Translations under genes and position numbers: made by a program | Part shown: piece after piece, positions 33,607 through 43,911 of the stretch | Layout of the letters: every line of letters starts with the position of its first letter | How positions within the stretch are numbered: position 1 is the first letter of the stretch | The notes under the pieces: generated by a model | The model's database searches: none | Told to the model about the DNA's origin: nothing | The model's input: the letters and a program-made list of their open reading frames with translations, nothing else | Origin: Elymus sibiricus | Lineage: Eukaryota; Streptophyta; Magnoliopsida; Poales; Poaceae | DNA length: 64,000 bases | NCBI GenBank assembly: GCA_039707655.1 | Contig: CM077672.1 | Span: 195,648,537-195,712,536, forward strand | Reading direction: 5' to 3'

Positions 33607-34072
33607 CTTTTTTTCCTCTTTTTCCTTTTCTTCTTCTTCCTCTTCTTCCTTTTCTTCCTTTTCTTCCTTTTTTCCTTCTTCTTCTTCTTCCTTTTTCCTT
33701 TTTCCTCTTCTTCTTCTCCTCCTCTCCTCTTTCTTCTTCTTCTTCTTCTTCTTCTTCTTCTTCTTCTTCTTCTTCTTCTTCTTTTTTCTTCTCCTCATCC
33801 TCTTCTTTTCTTCTTCCTTTCCTTTTTCCTCTTCTTCTTCTCCTCCTCTCCTCCTCCTCTTCTTCTTCTTCTTCTTCTTCTTCTTCTTCTTCTTCTTCTT
33901 CTTCTTCATCTTATTTTTTCTTCTCCTCCTCCTCTTCTTCTTTTTCTTTTTCTTCTTCTTCTTCTTCTTCTTCTTCTTTTTCTTCTTCTTCTTATTCTTA
34001 TTTTTTCTTCTTTTCCTTTTTATTTTTCCTTTTTTCCCTTTTTCTTTTCTTCTTTTTCTTTCTTCTAGGTTT
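33607..34072. repeat. CTT-rich polypyrimidine tract (about 465 bp)
   Basis: Nearly pure C and T on the plus strand, with (CTT)n runs at about 33733-33783 and 33860-33906. A 130-bp stretch is partly duplicated (CCTTTTTCCTCTTCTTCTTC, then TCCTCCTCTCCTC, twice). Long open frames on both strands result from composition. Confidence 0.95.
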
Positions 34073-34189
34073 CTTTCTACCTAAATGTCTAAATATCTAA
34101 AAACCTAAACATCTAAGTATCTAAACTCCTAAATGTCTAAATATCTAAAACCTAAACAGAAAAAATAATAAAAAAAACAGAAAAAAAGG

Positions 34190-34525
34190 GGCAGGAGGGG
34201 GAGCTCACCAGAGGGGGGCAGAGGGGTTGGCCGGCGAGGGGGCGGCGACGGGGCTGGCCGGCGTCCGGGCCGCGACGGGGCGGCGAAGGGGCAGCCGGGC
34301 CGCGACGGGGCGGCGAGGGGCAGGCCTGGGCGCGGCCGCGCGGGCACGGTGCGGGGCAGTGGGGCGGGGCAGCGGGCGGCGTCGGCGGTCACGGATGCGG
34401 CGGCGGCGAGCGGCGGGCGGCGAGCCGGGGCGGGTCGGGGGCGGCGGCGGGTGCGACGGCGGCGTGGGGTCGGGGTCGGGAGGGGAGAGGCAGAGAGAGT
34501 GGAGGGGGGTGGGCCGTTAGTAGGT
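34190..34525. repeat. GC-rich stretch with imperfect repeats
   Basis: GGCGGCGACGGGG- and GGGCCGCGACGGGGCGGCG-type units, then GGCGGCGGCG triplets. It sharply exceeds the GC content of its surroundings. It may be a CpG-rich promoter or leader of the transposase, or captured host DNA; nothing in it is recognisable as a gene. Confidence 0.7.
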
Positions 34526-34765
34526 ATTTTCTTTGCCGTCTGCTAGCGGATGGCAAAGAATCTTTGTCGTCCGCTAGCGGACGGCAAAGAATCTTTGTCG
34601 TCCGCTAGCAGACGGCAAAGAGCTGGCTGATGGCAAATAGTGTCTTTGCCATCAGCCAGATCTTTGCCGTCTGCTTTCCCAAAGCAGACGGCAAACAACC
34701 TCTTTGCCGTCTGCCAGCAGACGACAAAGAGCTGGCAGATGGCAAAGTCCCTGATTCCAGTAGTG
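34526..34765. repeat. Right terminal repeat and subterminal palindromes of the CACTA
   Basis: Copies of CTTTGCCGTCTGCTAGCGGA and its variants as hairpins (34530-34620, 34660-34700, 34702-34733), then the terminal CTGATTCCAGTAGTG. Several copies carry CCGCTAGCGG instead of the CTGCCAGCAG centre of the left end. Confidence 0.9.
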
Positions 34766-34768
34766 TAT

Positions 34769-35902
34769 TGCTTTGCATGATCATATAGCTGACATAGTAT
34801 TTGTGGCTCAGCCACCGTTCATCATTTTTTATACATGTTACGCTAGTATCATTGCACATCCTGGTACACCGCCAGAGGCATTCACATAGAGTCATATTTT
34901 GTCCTAGTTTCAAGTTGTAATTTTTTGAGTTGTAAGTAAATAGAAGTATGATGATCATCATTATTAGAGCATTGTTCCGGTGAGGAAAAAAAAAAGAGGC
35001 CAAAAAGAGCCCACGAAAAAAAAGAGAAAAAAGAGAAAGGAAAAAAGAGAAAAGAAAAAAAGAATAAGAAAGAAAGAAGAAAAAAAGAAAAAAAGAAAAT
35101 GAGAGAAAAAGAGAGAAGGGGCGGTGTTACTATCATTTTCCATACTTGTGCTTCAAAGTAGCACCATGTTTTTCATATAGATAGTCTCCTATTTTGTCAC
35201 TTTCATATACTAGTGGGAATTTTTCATTATAGAACTTGGCTTGTATATTCCGATGATGGGCTTCCTCAAATGCCCGAGCTCCTCATGAGCAAGCAAGTTG
35301 GATGCACACCCACTTAGTTTTCATGTTGAGCTTTCATACACTTATAGCTCTTAGTGCATCCGTTGCATGGCAATCCCTAATCCTTGCATTGACATCAATT
35401 GATGGGCATCTCCATAGCCAGTTGATTATCCTCGTCGATGTGAGACTATCTTCTTATTTTTGACTTCCCCTTATTAATCTCTACCACCACATTGTATTCC
35501 ACCCATAGTGCTATATCCATGGCTTACGCTCATGTATTGCGTGGGGGTTGAAAAAGCTGAAGCGCGTTAAAAAGTATGAACCAATTGCTCGGCTTGTCAT
35601 CGGGGTAGTGCATGATAAATACTTTGTGTTAAGAAGATGGAGCATGACAGGATTATATGATTTTGTAGGGATAACTTTCTTTAGCATTTTTATTTTTAAA
35701 GGCATGATTGTTTGTTAGTATGCCTGAGTATTGATGTCTTTATATCAAACTATAGACTATTGCTTTGAATCATTCGGATCTTATTATTCATACCGTAAGA
35801 GAGATTACATGATGACACATGTTAGGTAGCATTCCACATCAAAAATTCTGTTTTTATCATTTACCTACTCGAGGACGAGCAGGAATTAAGCTTGGGGATG
35901 CT
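34769..35902 (+). other. Non-coding 3' half of element B, right of the CACTA
   Basis: Continues the sequence left of the CACTA, matching element C (GGCTCAGCCACCGTTCATC). It holds an A/G-rich tract (34985-35118) and ends in the polypurine tract AATTAAGCTTGGGGATGCT before the LTR. No gene seen. Confidence 0.82.
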
Positions 35903-36465
35903 TGATACGTCTCCAACGTATCTATAATTTTTGATTGTTCCATCTATTATAGTATCAATCTTGGATGTTTATTATGCAATTATATGCCATTATATATCAT
36001 TTTTTTGGGACTAACCTATTAACCCAGTGCCCAGTGCCACTTGCTGTTTTTGCTTGTTTTTGCCTTTTCAGAAAATCATTATCAAACGGAGTCCAAACGA
36101 AGAAAAAACTTTGGATTAATTTTTTCTGGACCAGAAGGGACCCTCGAAGCTTCGGGAGAAGACCAGACGAGCCACGAGGGAGCGACAAGCTCGGGAGGCA
36201 TGCCCTGGGGGGTAGGGCGCGCCCCCCAGGCTTGTGGGCCCCTCGTGGCACATCCTGACCTAATTCCAACGCTATAAATTCCCAATATTCCCAATATACC
36301 AGAGTGACAGAAGAGAAAACCTTTTCGCCACCGCAAGCCTCTGTTCTTCCACGATCCCATCTGGAGGCCTTTTCCGGTACTCTGCCGGAGGGGGAATCGA
36401 TCACGGAGGGCTTCTTCGTCAACCTTGCTGCCCTTCCAATAATGTGTGAGTAGTTTACCATAGAC

Positions 36466-36470
36466 CTACG
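36466..36470. other. Target-site duplication CTACG of the Angela-like Copia (left copy)
   Basis: CTACG before TGTAGGGG at 36471 is repeated exactly at 46056-46060. Element C has the uninterrupted site (GACCTATGGGTCC in sense). Confidence 0.95.
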
Positions 36471-38602
36471 TGTAGGGGAACGCAACAGAAAACAAAAAAT
36501 TTCCGACCTACGCACCAGCCCAGGACCACTATGGAGACTGCATACAAGGTTTGATCTTTTTCGTTACCGACTCGTAGCGCAGCGGAAGTAGAGTCGATGA
36601 CGATCGTTGGTGCAGATCCCCGCAGCTAGGATTTACAACCTTCCAACCGCGAGGATGTACTCCCTCGACTGCCCCTCGGACAGCCCTCCGGGAGGCGGTC
36701 GGACAGTCCCTCGGACGTTGTCACGGACAGCCCTCCGGGAGGACCTTCGAAACTCGGACGATCACTCGGACAGCCCTTCGGGAGGACCCTCGAAACTCGG
36801 ACAGCCCGTCGGGAGGCACTCTCGAACTAAGACCGAAACTACGATCTCTCTACAGAGTTGCACACATACGGTGTCATCTATCCGGCAGGGCTTCGCCGTC
36901 CAGAACTAGTTCCCACCGGAACCCAGACAGCCTTTCGGCTCTACAAAACTATTTTGCGGGGAGGGAGAGAAGAAGCCAGATCATGCATGGCACTTGTATG
37001 TGAGAAAGGAGTGAGTGTGGAGAGCACCTCTCCACCTCTATTTATAGGAAAACCAAGGGGTAGGATGGGCACTTCCAAAAACCCAAAATGCCCATGAAAG
37101 AAGACTTCCACAAGGGCATAAAAGGGAAGTAATGGAGCAAGTGGGGCTCCATGGAGGAGCCCCTCATGTGGCCGGCCAACCCTCTTGGGGGCCCCCCCAA
37201 GGGGGGTTTCTCAGCCCCCAAGCCTTCTAGAAGCCTTTTGGTAAAAGCCCTAAAAGGTGGCTTTCCATAAAGTAAACCATAAAGTGATTTTCACTATTCA
37301 CGGAACCAATTTTCTGTGACCGTTAAATTCGAAAATATTTCTGTGGGTCTTAGAATAATTCCAGTACCCACACAAATGATTTTGGACGCGTTCCGAAACA
37401 ATTTCGGATTAGTGATTTTCATCTGCGAAAAGCAACCAAATCGGTTCCGGCAGCTCCGGAACATTTCCGGTTTTTATCCCGGAAAATTCCCAGAAGTTTC
37501 CAGAACACTTCTGGCATCCTCCAAGAATTTCTAGGCATGTGCCGAAACCAATTTGACTTAATGGTATCCCCTGAAACAACTTTTCAGTTTTACCGAAACT
37601 ATTCCGGTGTCCTCTCCGGAACGTTTCCGTTGCGTCCGAAACTTTTCCGGTGATTTTCTCTCAGACTCCCTGTCTTGTATTCAGCAGATAGATGACTCTT
37701 AAGCATGTGACCCTATAGGTTCGGTGAAGTATAGACGTGACCCGGAACACTTTCCGATCAATGATCAACATCGGAGCCGTGGACACCCATATTGACCCCT
37801 ATACCCACACGAATGAATATTCGAGTGAACCTCCAGTTGCCGTGTGCTATTCCTGTTGCTTCACGATATGTTACAAATACCCAAGGTGAGAATCATCGGC
37901 ATCCCCATGGATCAACACTTGTCCACAATGCCAGTTACCTCGTTACCGGTTTTGTTCTCTTTTCTCGTTTCTGTGTTCCGGCATCCCTGTGATCAAATCA
38001 CAATGTGTCTGGCCAGACGATGGTGGATACCGTAACACCGAGAGGGCCCAGAGATATCTCTCCATTGTCGGAGGAGCAAATCCCAATCTTGAGCTATTAA
38101 GTTACTTGACATACTTTTCCATGAACCCGTAAGCCGCCGTAATAGCCACCCATTTACGGATGACGTTTAACAAACCCCAAAGTTCATGAAGCAAGCATGA
38201 AGAAACTCGATACTCTCATGGTCTAAGGAATTATGCAAACGTAAACCATCTCTATGTTATTAACCATTAACTTGTGACGAATGTATCTCATAGCATAACA
38301 TCAATTCGGGTCGATTCAACACAAGTGTTCTCCTAACATTGTGCCCTCAAAGTTGCCGGCATAGACATGCCCATGATCAGGAAAACAGGACCATAATGCA
38401 ACACTTGAGCTAGTCTTAGAGGCATGACTAGGAATACTTTTTACCGTTTATTATTCCACACGTGCATATGAGTCTTCCTCCGAGCCTCGTGGTTATTGCA
38501 GACTCGAGAACCATAGCAGTTATAGCATGGAACATAAACATAATTATGATCATGGAGATAAACAATAACATTTATTATTGCCTCTAGGGCATATCTCCTA
38601 TA
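36471..38602 (-). repeat. 3' LTR of the Angela-like Copia (2,132 bp)
   Basis: Plus strand TGTAGGGGAACGC...GGCATATCTCCTATA. The last base pairs (TATA) deviate from the CTACA of the other LTR. Contains several copies of CGGACAGCCCTCCGGGAGG (36675-36815) and a cluster of TTTCCGG/CCGGAA motifs (37440-37660). Confidence 0.92.
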
Positions 38603-38618
38603 GACTCCCACTTGCACT
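38603..38618 (-). promoter_or_regulatory. Polypurine tract of the Angela-like Copia
   Basis: In sense AGTGCAAGTGGGAGTC directly before the 3' LTR, the known form in Angela/BARE elements. Confidence 0.8.
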
Positions 38619-38639
38619 AGAGTCAATAATCTAGTCAAT

Positions 38640-41310
38640 GCTGATGCACTTTAGACCTATGGCATACCGGTGTAAAAATGCTTCGCTTGTGGTATAGCCT
38701 GATATCCAACGGATCTGACAACTTCAGCTCCGTGTGTATCTTTGCATATCCTCGCGTTTTCACGCTTTCACAAAATTCATATTTTGTGTGGACTTGGCTT
38801 CATATATATGTGAATCACTGGTCAAACCTTGATTCCTCAGACTGAGCTATGGATCAACTATCTTCAATAGTGTTCCATTGACCAAAGCCATCTTGGAATC
38901 ATACTAAGTTCATGAACGAACTGTACGATTCAACATCTTCTATGTCGCTTTGAAAGCGACAACATACTTAGCTCTAGTTATAGAATTCGCCACAGTAACA
39001 TGTTTGGAACGATTTCCAAACACCGTGCCACCATATCGTGTATTACACAAGAAACCCTTAACTTAAATCGAAAATCGCATGGAGTATTGATGAAGACTGT
39101 ATCGATGCAATTACTTACAACGAGCACTTCATAATCTCTGCTTGCGAGAAAACATGTCATCAGTGCTACTCCAGTACTCAATGACATTTTTCACTGTTGT
39201 CCCATGATCAGTACTTTGATCACTTTGGTATCTATACTCGCAACTCCTTGGGAGTACTGGACATATCTGGTTGTTTTACATACCATGGAATACATGATTA
39301 ATCCAAACACAAGAGTGTGTGGAATCTCCATCATGTATTTTGCTCATTAGTGTTTTGGGACACCGAGTCTTGCAAAAACCCTTTCCATGTGACTTCGGCA
39401 ATAATCACTCCTTGGTGTTTTAATGCAAAACTATTTTAGCATCTTGTCAATATGTATTTTTGGCTTTAGCCTATTAGGCAATTCTATCTCGTAGATAATG
39501 GATGCCTAATATCAAGTCTATTTAGCCCAAGCACTTCATTGAAAAACTATTTTTAATGAAGTCCTAATTCGTGTCAAGAAATTTATATTATTTCCAATCA
39601 ACAATGTGTCAAGCACACAAGGTTTTTAGAAATACTATTATGCTCCCACTTACTTTCTTGAAACCACAAGCATCTTTGTTATCCATCTGATGAAATCAAA
39701 CTCTTTTGACTATTTCATCAAAAACAAAGATTCCAACTCCATTTTGCTCTCTTATGTCCATTGCTGGAACTCTGAAGTTTGCATACTCACTAGCATCCTC
39801 TGGGCTGACAAAATACCTTGGACTGTATCACATGTAAGTCCTAGGTTGTATTTCCATCACATGGAAATCCTTTTGGCATCCATGTATCATATCTCAAGAT
39901 TGAAATATGTATTAATTGCTAGTTTAACCCGATCTGACTTTAAGCATCGCTACGGTGAGACAATCTCATCTTAGTCAACTCCTTGAATTTGTTATTGCAA
40001 CAAGTCGAGCTTTATGGATAAAACATTTTATCCACATCAGTTTATAGTTCCATTAATGTTCGTTAGACTCTAAGTCTTCCGAAGGGTTTATCAAGATATA
40101 ATCTTGAATCATTTATATGGAAACTATCTCGGATTATATTGGCATTTAGCCATTTCCGGAGTCAGGGCCCATCAACGCTTCCTTGTGTATCGTAGGTATA
40201 CTGTTGTCTAACAACAATATCTCGCTTGCGCACCTGAGAGGTTTGCACGAGTTTTGCCCACGTGGTTCAGTTGCAAGTTCGACCGAAATCCATACATCTA
40301 ATGTATAGGCTTCTGTATCAGTCACAGTAGGAAACTTTGGAATTACTTCCAAGGTTTCTTTCCTTTGATCTGATGACAAAGATATTGTTATCTCGTCGAG
40401 TTGCACTGTCCTCCCACTCACCTTTTTGCAAGAACCATTTTCTTCAAAAGCATATCGTTTTTGTGGCAAAACTTTTTGCCTCGGTATAGTGGTGGGGGAA
40501 TTCCCAATAACTTGGTATAACCTACAAAGTAGCACTTGTCTAATTTGGAATAGGTTTGTAAATATTTTACACAAGCCCCATATTCCAAATGTTAAGAAAA
40601 TACATAACATGGTTGGGTGTACCATACCATGGAGTCATTTCAACAGATCTGATGGTGCTCTTTTCAGTGTAAAAGCCGCAGTCTCTAAAGCATTACCTTT
40701 AAAAAGGGATAATGGCAAATTGATTTATGTCATCTTTGATCTTACCATGTCACAAATGGTTTGAATACATCTTCACGGACGTACCACTCACGGTGGATTT
40801 CCGGGAGGTGTAAGTTATGAAACTCTTTTCACAACTCATCAGACATTCGCTAAACTTGTAACTCAAATACTCCTTTCAGCAATCTAGTTTGCAGAAACAT
40901 ATTTTTCTTGTAACAATAATTTCTACTTCATTTTTGAAAACCTTATGAATGATTTCAAAAGATCCAGACTTATGTCTCATCAAGTAAATATCCATATATC
41001 TACTTGAGTCATTTCTGAAGATAGACAAATCCACTGCTGGCAACAACATTTATCGGACTGCATACATCAAAATGTATGATCACCAATAAGTTGGTTGCTC
41101 GTTCCTTATGGCCTGTGAACGGTATTTTAGTCACTTCACTTTTCAGAGGAAAGTTGCAAGTGTCAGATGATTCATAATCAAACGACTTCAAAATCCATCA
41201 TTATGGAATTTCTCCATGCGGGTTTCTCCAATGTGACCAAATGCAGTGCCACACATGTGTGGTATTCTCTTAGTATTGCGACAATTAGCGTCAGTGTTAT
41301 GGATGTATCA
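38640..41310 (-). pseudogene. Degenerate Angela-like pol (integrase, RT, RNase H)
   Basis: Recognisable fragments in order on the minus strand: a pre-integrase/integrase piece (PFTGHKERATNLLVIIHFDV, 41009-41191), an integrase core piece (IYLMRHKSGSFE near 40960), a linker with KKVSGRTVQLDEI (40146-40625), RT pieces (KARLVA, SWNLCFDEIVK, FKKVSGSI, NSFSMKCLG) between about 40060 and 39500, and weak RNase H remnants near 38940-39200. Stops and frameshifts occur every few dozen codons. No piece could be functional. Confidence 0.8.
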
Positions 41311-41675
41311 TATTACCATCAATATTCATAACATACATCCCATCCACGATGGAAGCATGGCCCTTATGTTATTCATGATTCCGAACAATAATTGTTCTTT
41401 CATGAACAACACTCTTGCAACAAACATTATGCAAATGGGCTAGAGTGTATAAAACTCTAAAATGATTTATGAAAGTAAATACAGAGGTAATGTATTATTA
41501 TCAATATTCATAACACACATCTCATTCATAATGAAAGCATGGCCCTTATGTTATTCATAACACCGAACATCAAAAAGTTCTCTTATGAACAACCTTCTTG
41601 CAAGATACCTTATGCAATGGGCTAGAGTGTGTAAAACTCTAAAATGAATTATGAAAATAAATACAGAGGGTAATA
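41311..41675. repeat. Tandem duplication of about 182 bp in the Angela-like element
   Basis: Two copies, about 41311-41492 and 41493-41675, sharing CATGGCCCTTATGTTATTCA, GGGCTAGAGTGT and AAAACTCTAAAATGA. The copies have diverged by scattered changes and small indels. Confidence 0.88.
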
Positions 41676-43896
41676 CACCGATGGAAGGTATAGTAACATT
41701 TACTATATTCCCAGCGTGTATCTGAACCTCACTCCGGCCAGTCTTTTAGGCCGTAGTAGTTCTTGCATCGAATTGCAACGGAAAGCAATCGAGCAGGTAT
41801 TTTTGTGATCAACTCACAATACCCAAGAATTAGTGACTAACAATTTAATCACAATTCCCAAGAACTATTTCTTTGACCAGCCATCTATACATCAATAGCT
41901 TGTATGTTTTTCATACATGAGCTGGACATTCCAGTCTTCTTTCTTTTTGCCTTTATACTTCTAACAGTTTTACTTCCAATAATTCTCCTACTCTCAGAAG
42001 AAGCACCGACTTGAAGAGTGGCGTCAGCCCCGGACTTCCTAGGTGTGTAAGTCATACTAACACCCTTCGGACATTTCCTTTCTATTAAGTTGTTGTTTTA
42101 TTCACCATCAGCATATGACAGGCGTTCTACTGGATCCCTCTGTTATTAGTCAAATGCATAGTAAACACTTTTACTAATAGTTTGCAAAACAAACATTGCT
42201 TTGGATATCACATATCTTTTAGCCTTTGTTTGTGTCTGAAAATGATTTTCAGTTCCACAAATATCACATCGCTATCCAAACTTTTGAAGTTCGGGTCTCA
42301 TGGAAGCAAACATATTGCACTTGACCGTAACAGAATTCTAGCTTTTGGATCGAAGGACGAGAGTCACATTATCCATAGCATTAGCGGGAGAATACCAAAA
42401 GCATGCGATAGGACAAAGTCCTTCTCGGCACTTTTGAGGACAATCCTCACATTACGTTACCAACCGTAAAGTTTTAACCAAATATATAACAGCTATTCAA
42501 TTTTAATAGGGAAGGTGGAAACGCGAGCCATTATTCTACAACTATTATGCATATAACACTTAGACAGTGTCCATAATTAATTGCACTAAGAATTAAAAGA
42601 ATTAATTCTAAGGTGAGCTCCCACTCAAATCAATATCTCTCATAATTGATTTTGAGTGATACAAGACCCATATTACAATTCAACGCCAAGGATGTATCCA
42701 TCTCAAGTGACGAGAATTGCAATCGGTAGGCCAACTAGCCAATCACATCTCTATGTGACTCTTGTTCATCTTTCGATGCGTGTGTTCCGAGCTCATGACT
42801 TTCATGTCTGAATGTCAAGACAACCAAGTGATCTCGCTGCGAGGTCTCAACTCACCCGCCTCACACTTCTCTAATCGTTCGTACCCATGTATCCATGTGA
42901 TACCCCGAAGAGATAGGTGTCGTGACGATGCTACACTTGGGAGAACACTAACTACTTGATATTTTTGTGAGAGATCACCCTAATAAAAAGCGACTACCGC
43001 GCAATCAAGAAGGGTGCATAATAAGGGATAAACATCTCAGGCAATTCATAATAGCATGATATGGTATAGCCCTTTCTGACGGAGAAGTCTTGTATTTCTT
43101 CGTCTTCGGCATTCGCGTCGGTGTTCACCTTCGCGAAGTTTGCCACCACCTTGTCGATGCACCAGATAATATTGCTATCTCTATAGCTAATAAAATAAGT
43201 GCATTACAAAATTTTGACACGCAGGTCATTAAAGTGACAATCATATGGCTCCAGCCATCATGCCGAATCATGACACGCAGGTCATGTTAATTTACATCAT
43301 ATAGTCATCTCATACATAATCAAATTAATATGAGCACTGCTATACCACATCATATGCACATGCAAACCATCCTGCAAAACCAAGTTAGACGCCTCTAATC
43401 GGTTTATGCAAAATTTCATTTTACGTGGCTTCTAAGGTTTCGAACAAACCGCAGCTACCAACGTTCATCATCAAGTATGATTATTCAAGTCGCTAGATTA
43501 ACTTTACGGGGTGTATGAAACATGAGATAATAAAATCTCGAGCCCCATACTGAACTTCATCATACGCATGACCCCCGTGCAGATCATACCTGCATTGCCC
43601 TTTCGTCTGCGAAATTTCATCTTTCTTTTTAACTATGGTGGAATTCAAAGAATTGTTAGCACTTCGTTGATCAATCAGGATCGCCGATTGCCAGAACTTT
43701 GAAACTCCACCATGCTGTTATCAAGATCAGAAATATGCAAATTCCAGGGAAGCAACAAGAACATCGGGTAACAGATTTCATCTGCTACCCGCACAAATAA
43801 TTATCAGCAGTAGAACTCATCTACTACAAATTATATTGTGCAACACCCATACATCTCTATATATTCTAGATCGTAACCTGCATCTACGAATAGCAC
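41311..43896 (-). other. Angela-like internal region where gag is expected; no gene readable
   Basis: I could not recognise a gag reading frame. It contains a tandem duplication (41311-41675). The open frames are short and lack domains. Non-coding or fully decayed. Confidence 0.6.
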
Positions 43897-43910
43897 GGCT
43901 CATGATGCCA
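43897..43910 (-). promoter_or_regulatory. Primer binding site of the Angela-like Copia
   Basis: In sense TGGCATCATGAGCC, one base inside the 5' LTR end. A variant of the initiator-tRNA-Met site as seen in Angela elements. Confidence 0.75.
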
Positions 43911-43911
43911 C

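Larger units (their letters stand above)
32628..34525 (-). other. CACTA 5' region upstream of the transposase
   Basis: Promoter side of the transposase gene. It holds a 210-bp foldback, a 30-bp AT-rich palindrome, a GTCGGGGT minisatellite, a long CTT-rich tract and a GC-rich stretch, each listed separately. The ORFs called over the CTT-rich and GC-rich parts are low-complexity artefacts. Confidence 0.7.
27113..34765 (-). mobile_element. CACTA (En/Spm) DNA transposon, 7,653 bp
   Basis: Terminal inverted repeats CACTACAGGAATCAG (left) and CACTACTGGAATCAG (right, on the minus strand), a 3-bp TSD, palindromic subterminal repeats at both ends, and a TNP2-type transposase gene on the minus strand. 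The gene is oriented so that the right end is its 5' side. No second gene (TnpA type) is recognisable; the space next to the left end is an array of about 120-bp repeats. Confidence 0.95.

Noticed and set aside
33310..34100. Three to four long ORFs of 200-250 codons on both strands
   Set aside because: They encode only Phe/Leu/Ser or Lys/Glu/Arg runs from the CTT-rich tract and the GTCGGGG minisatellite; composition artefacts.
34129..34546. Pro/Arg/Gly/Ala-rich ORFs over the GC-rich block
   Set aside because: Open in several frames on both strands, as expected from high GC and triplet repeats; no recognisable domain.
36607..37097. ORFs of 79-100 codons in the Angela-like LTR (repeated at 44048-44550)
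   Set aside because: They span LTR repeats, are present in both LTRs because LTRs are duplicated, and have no domain.
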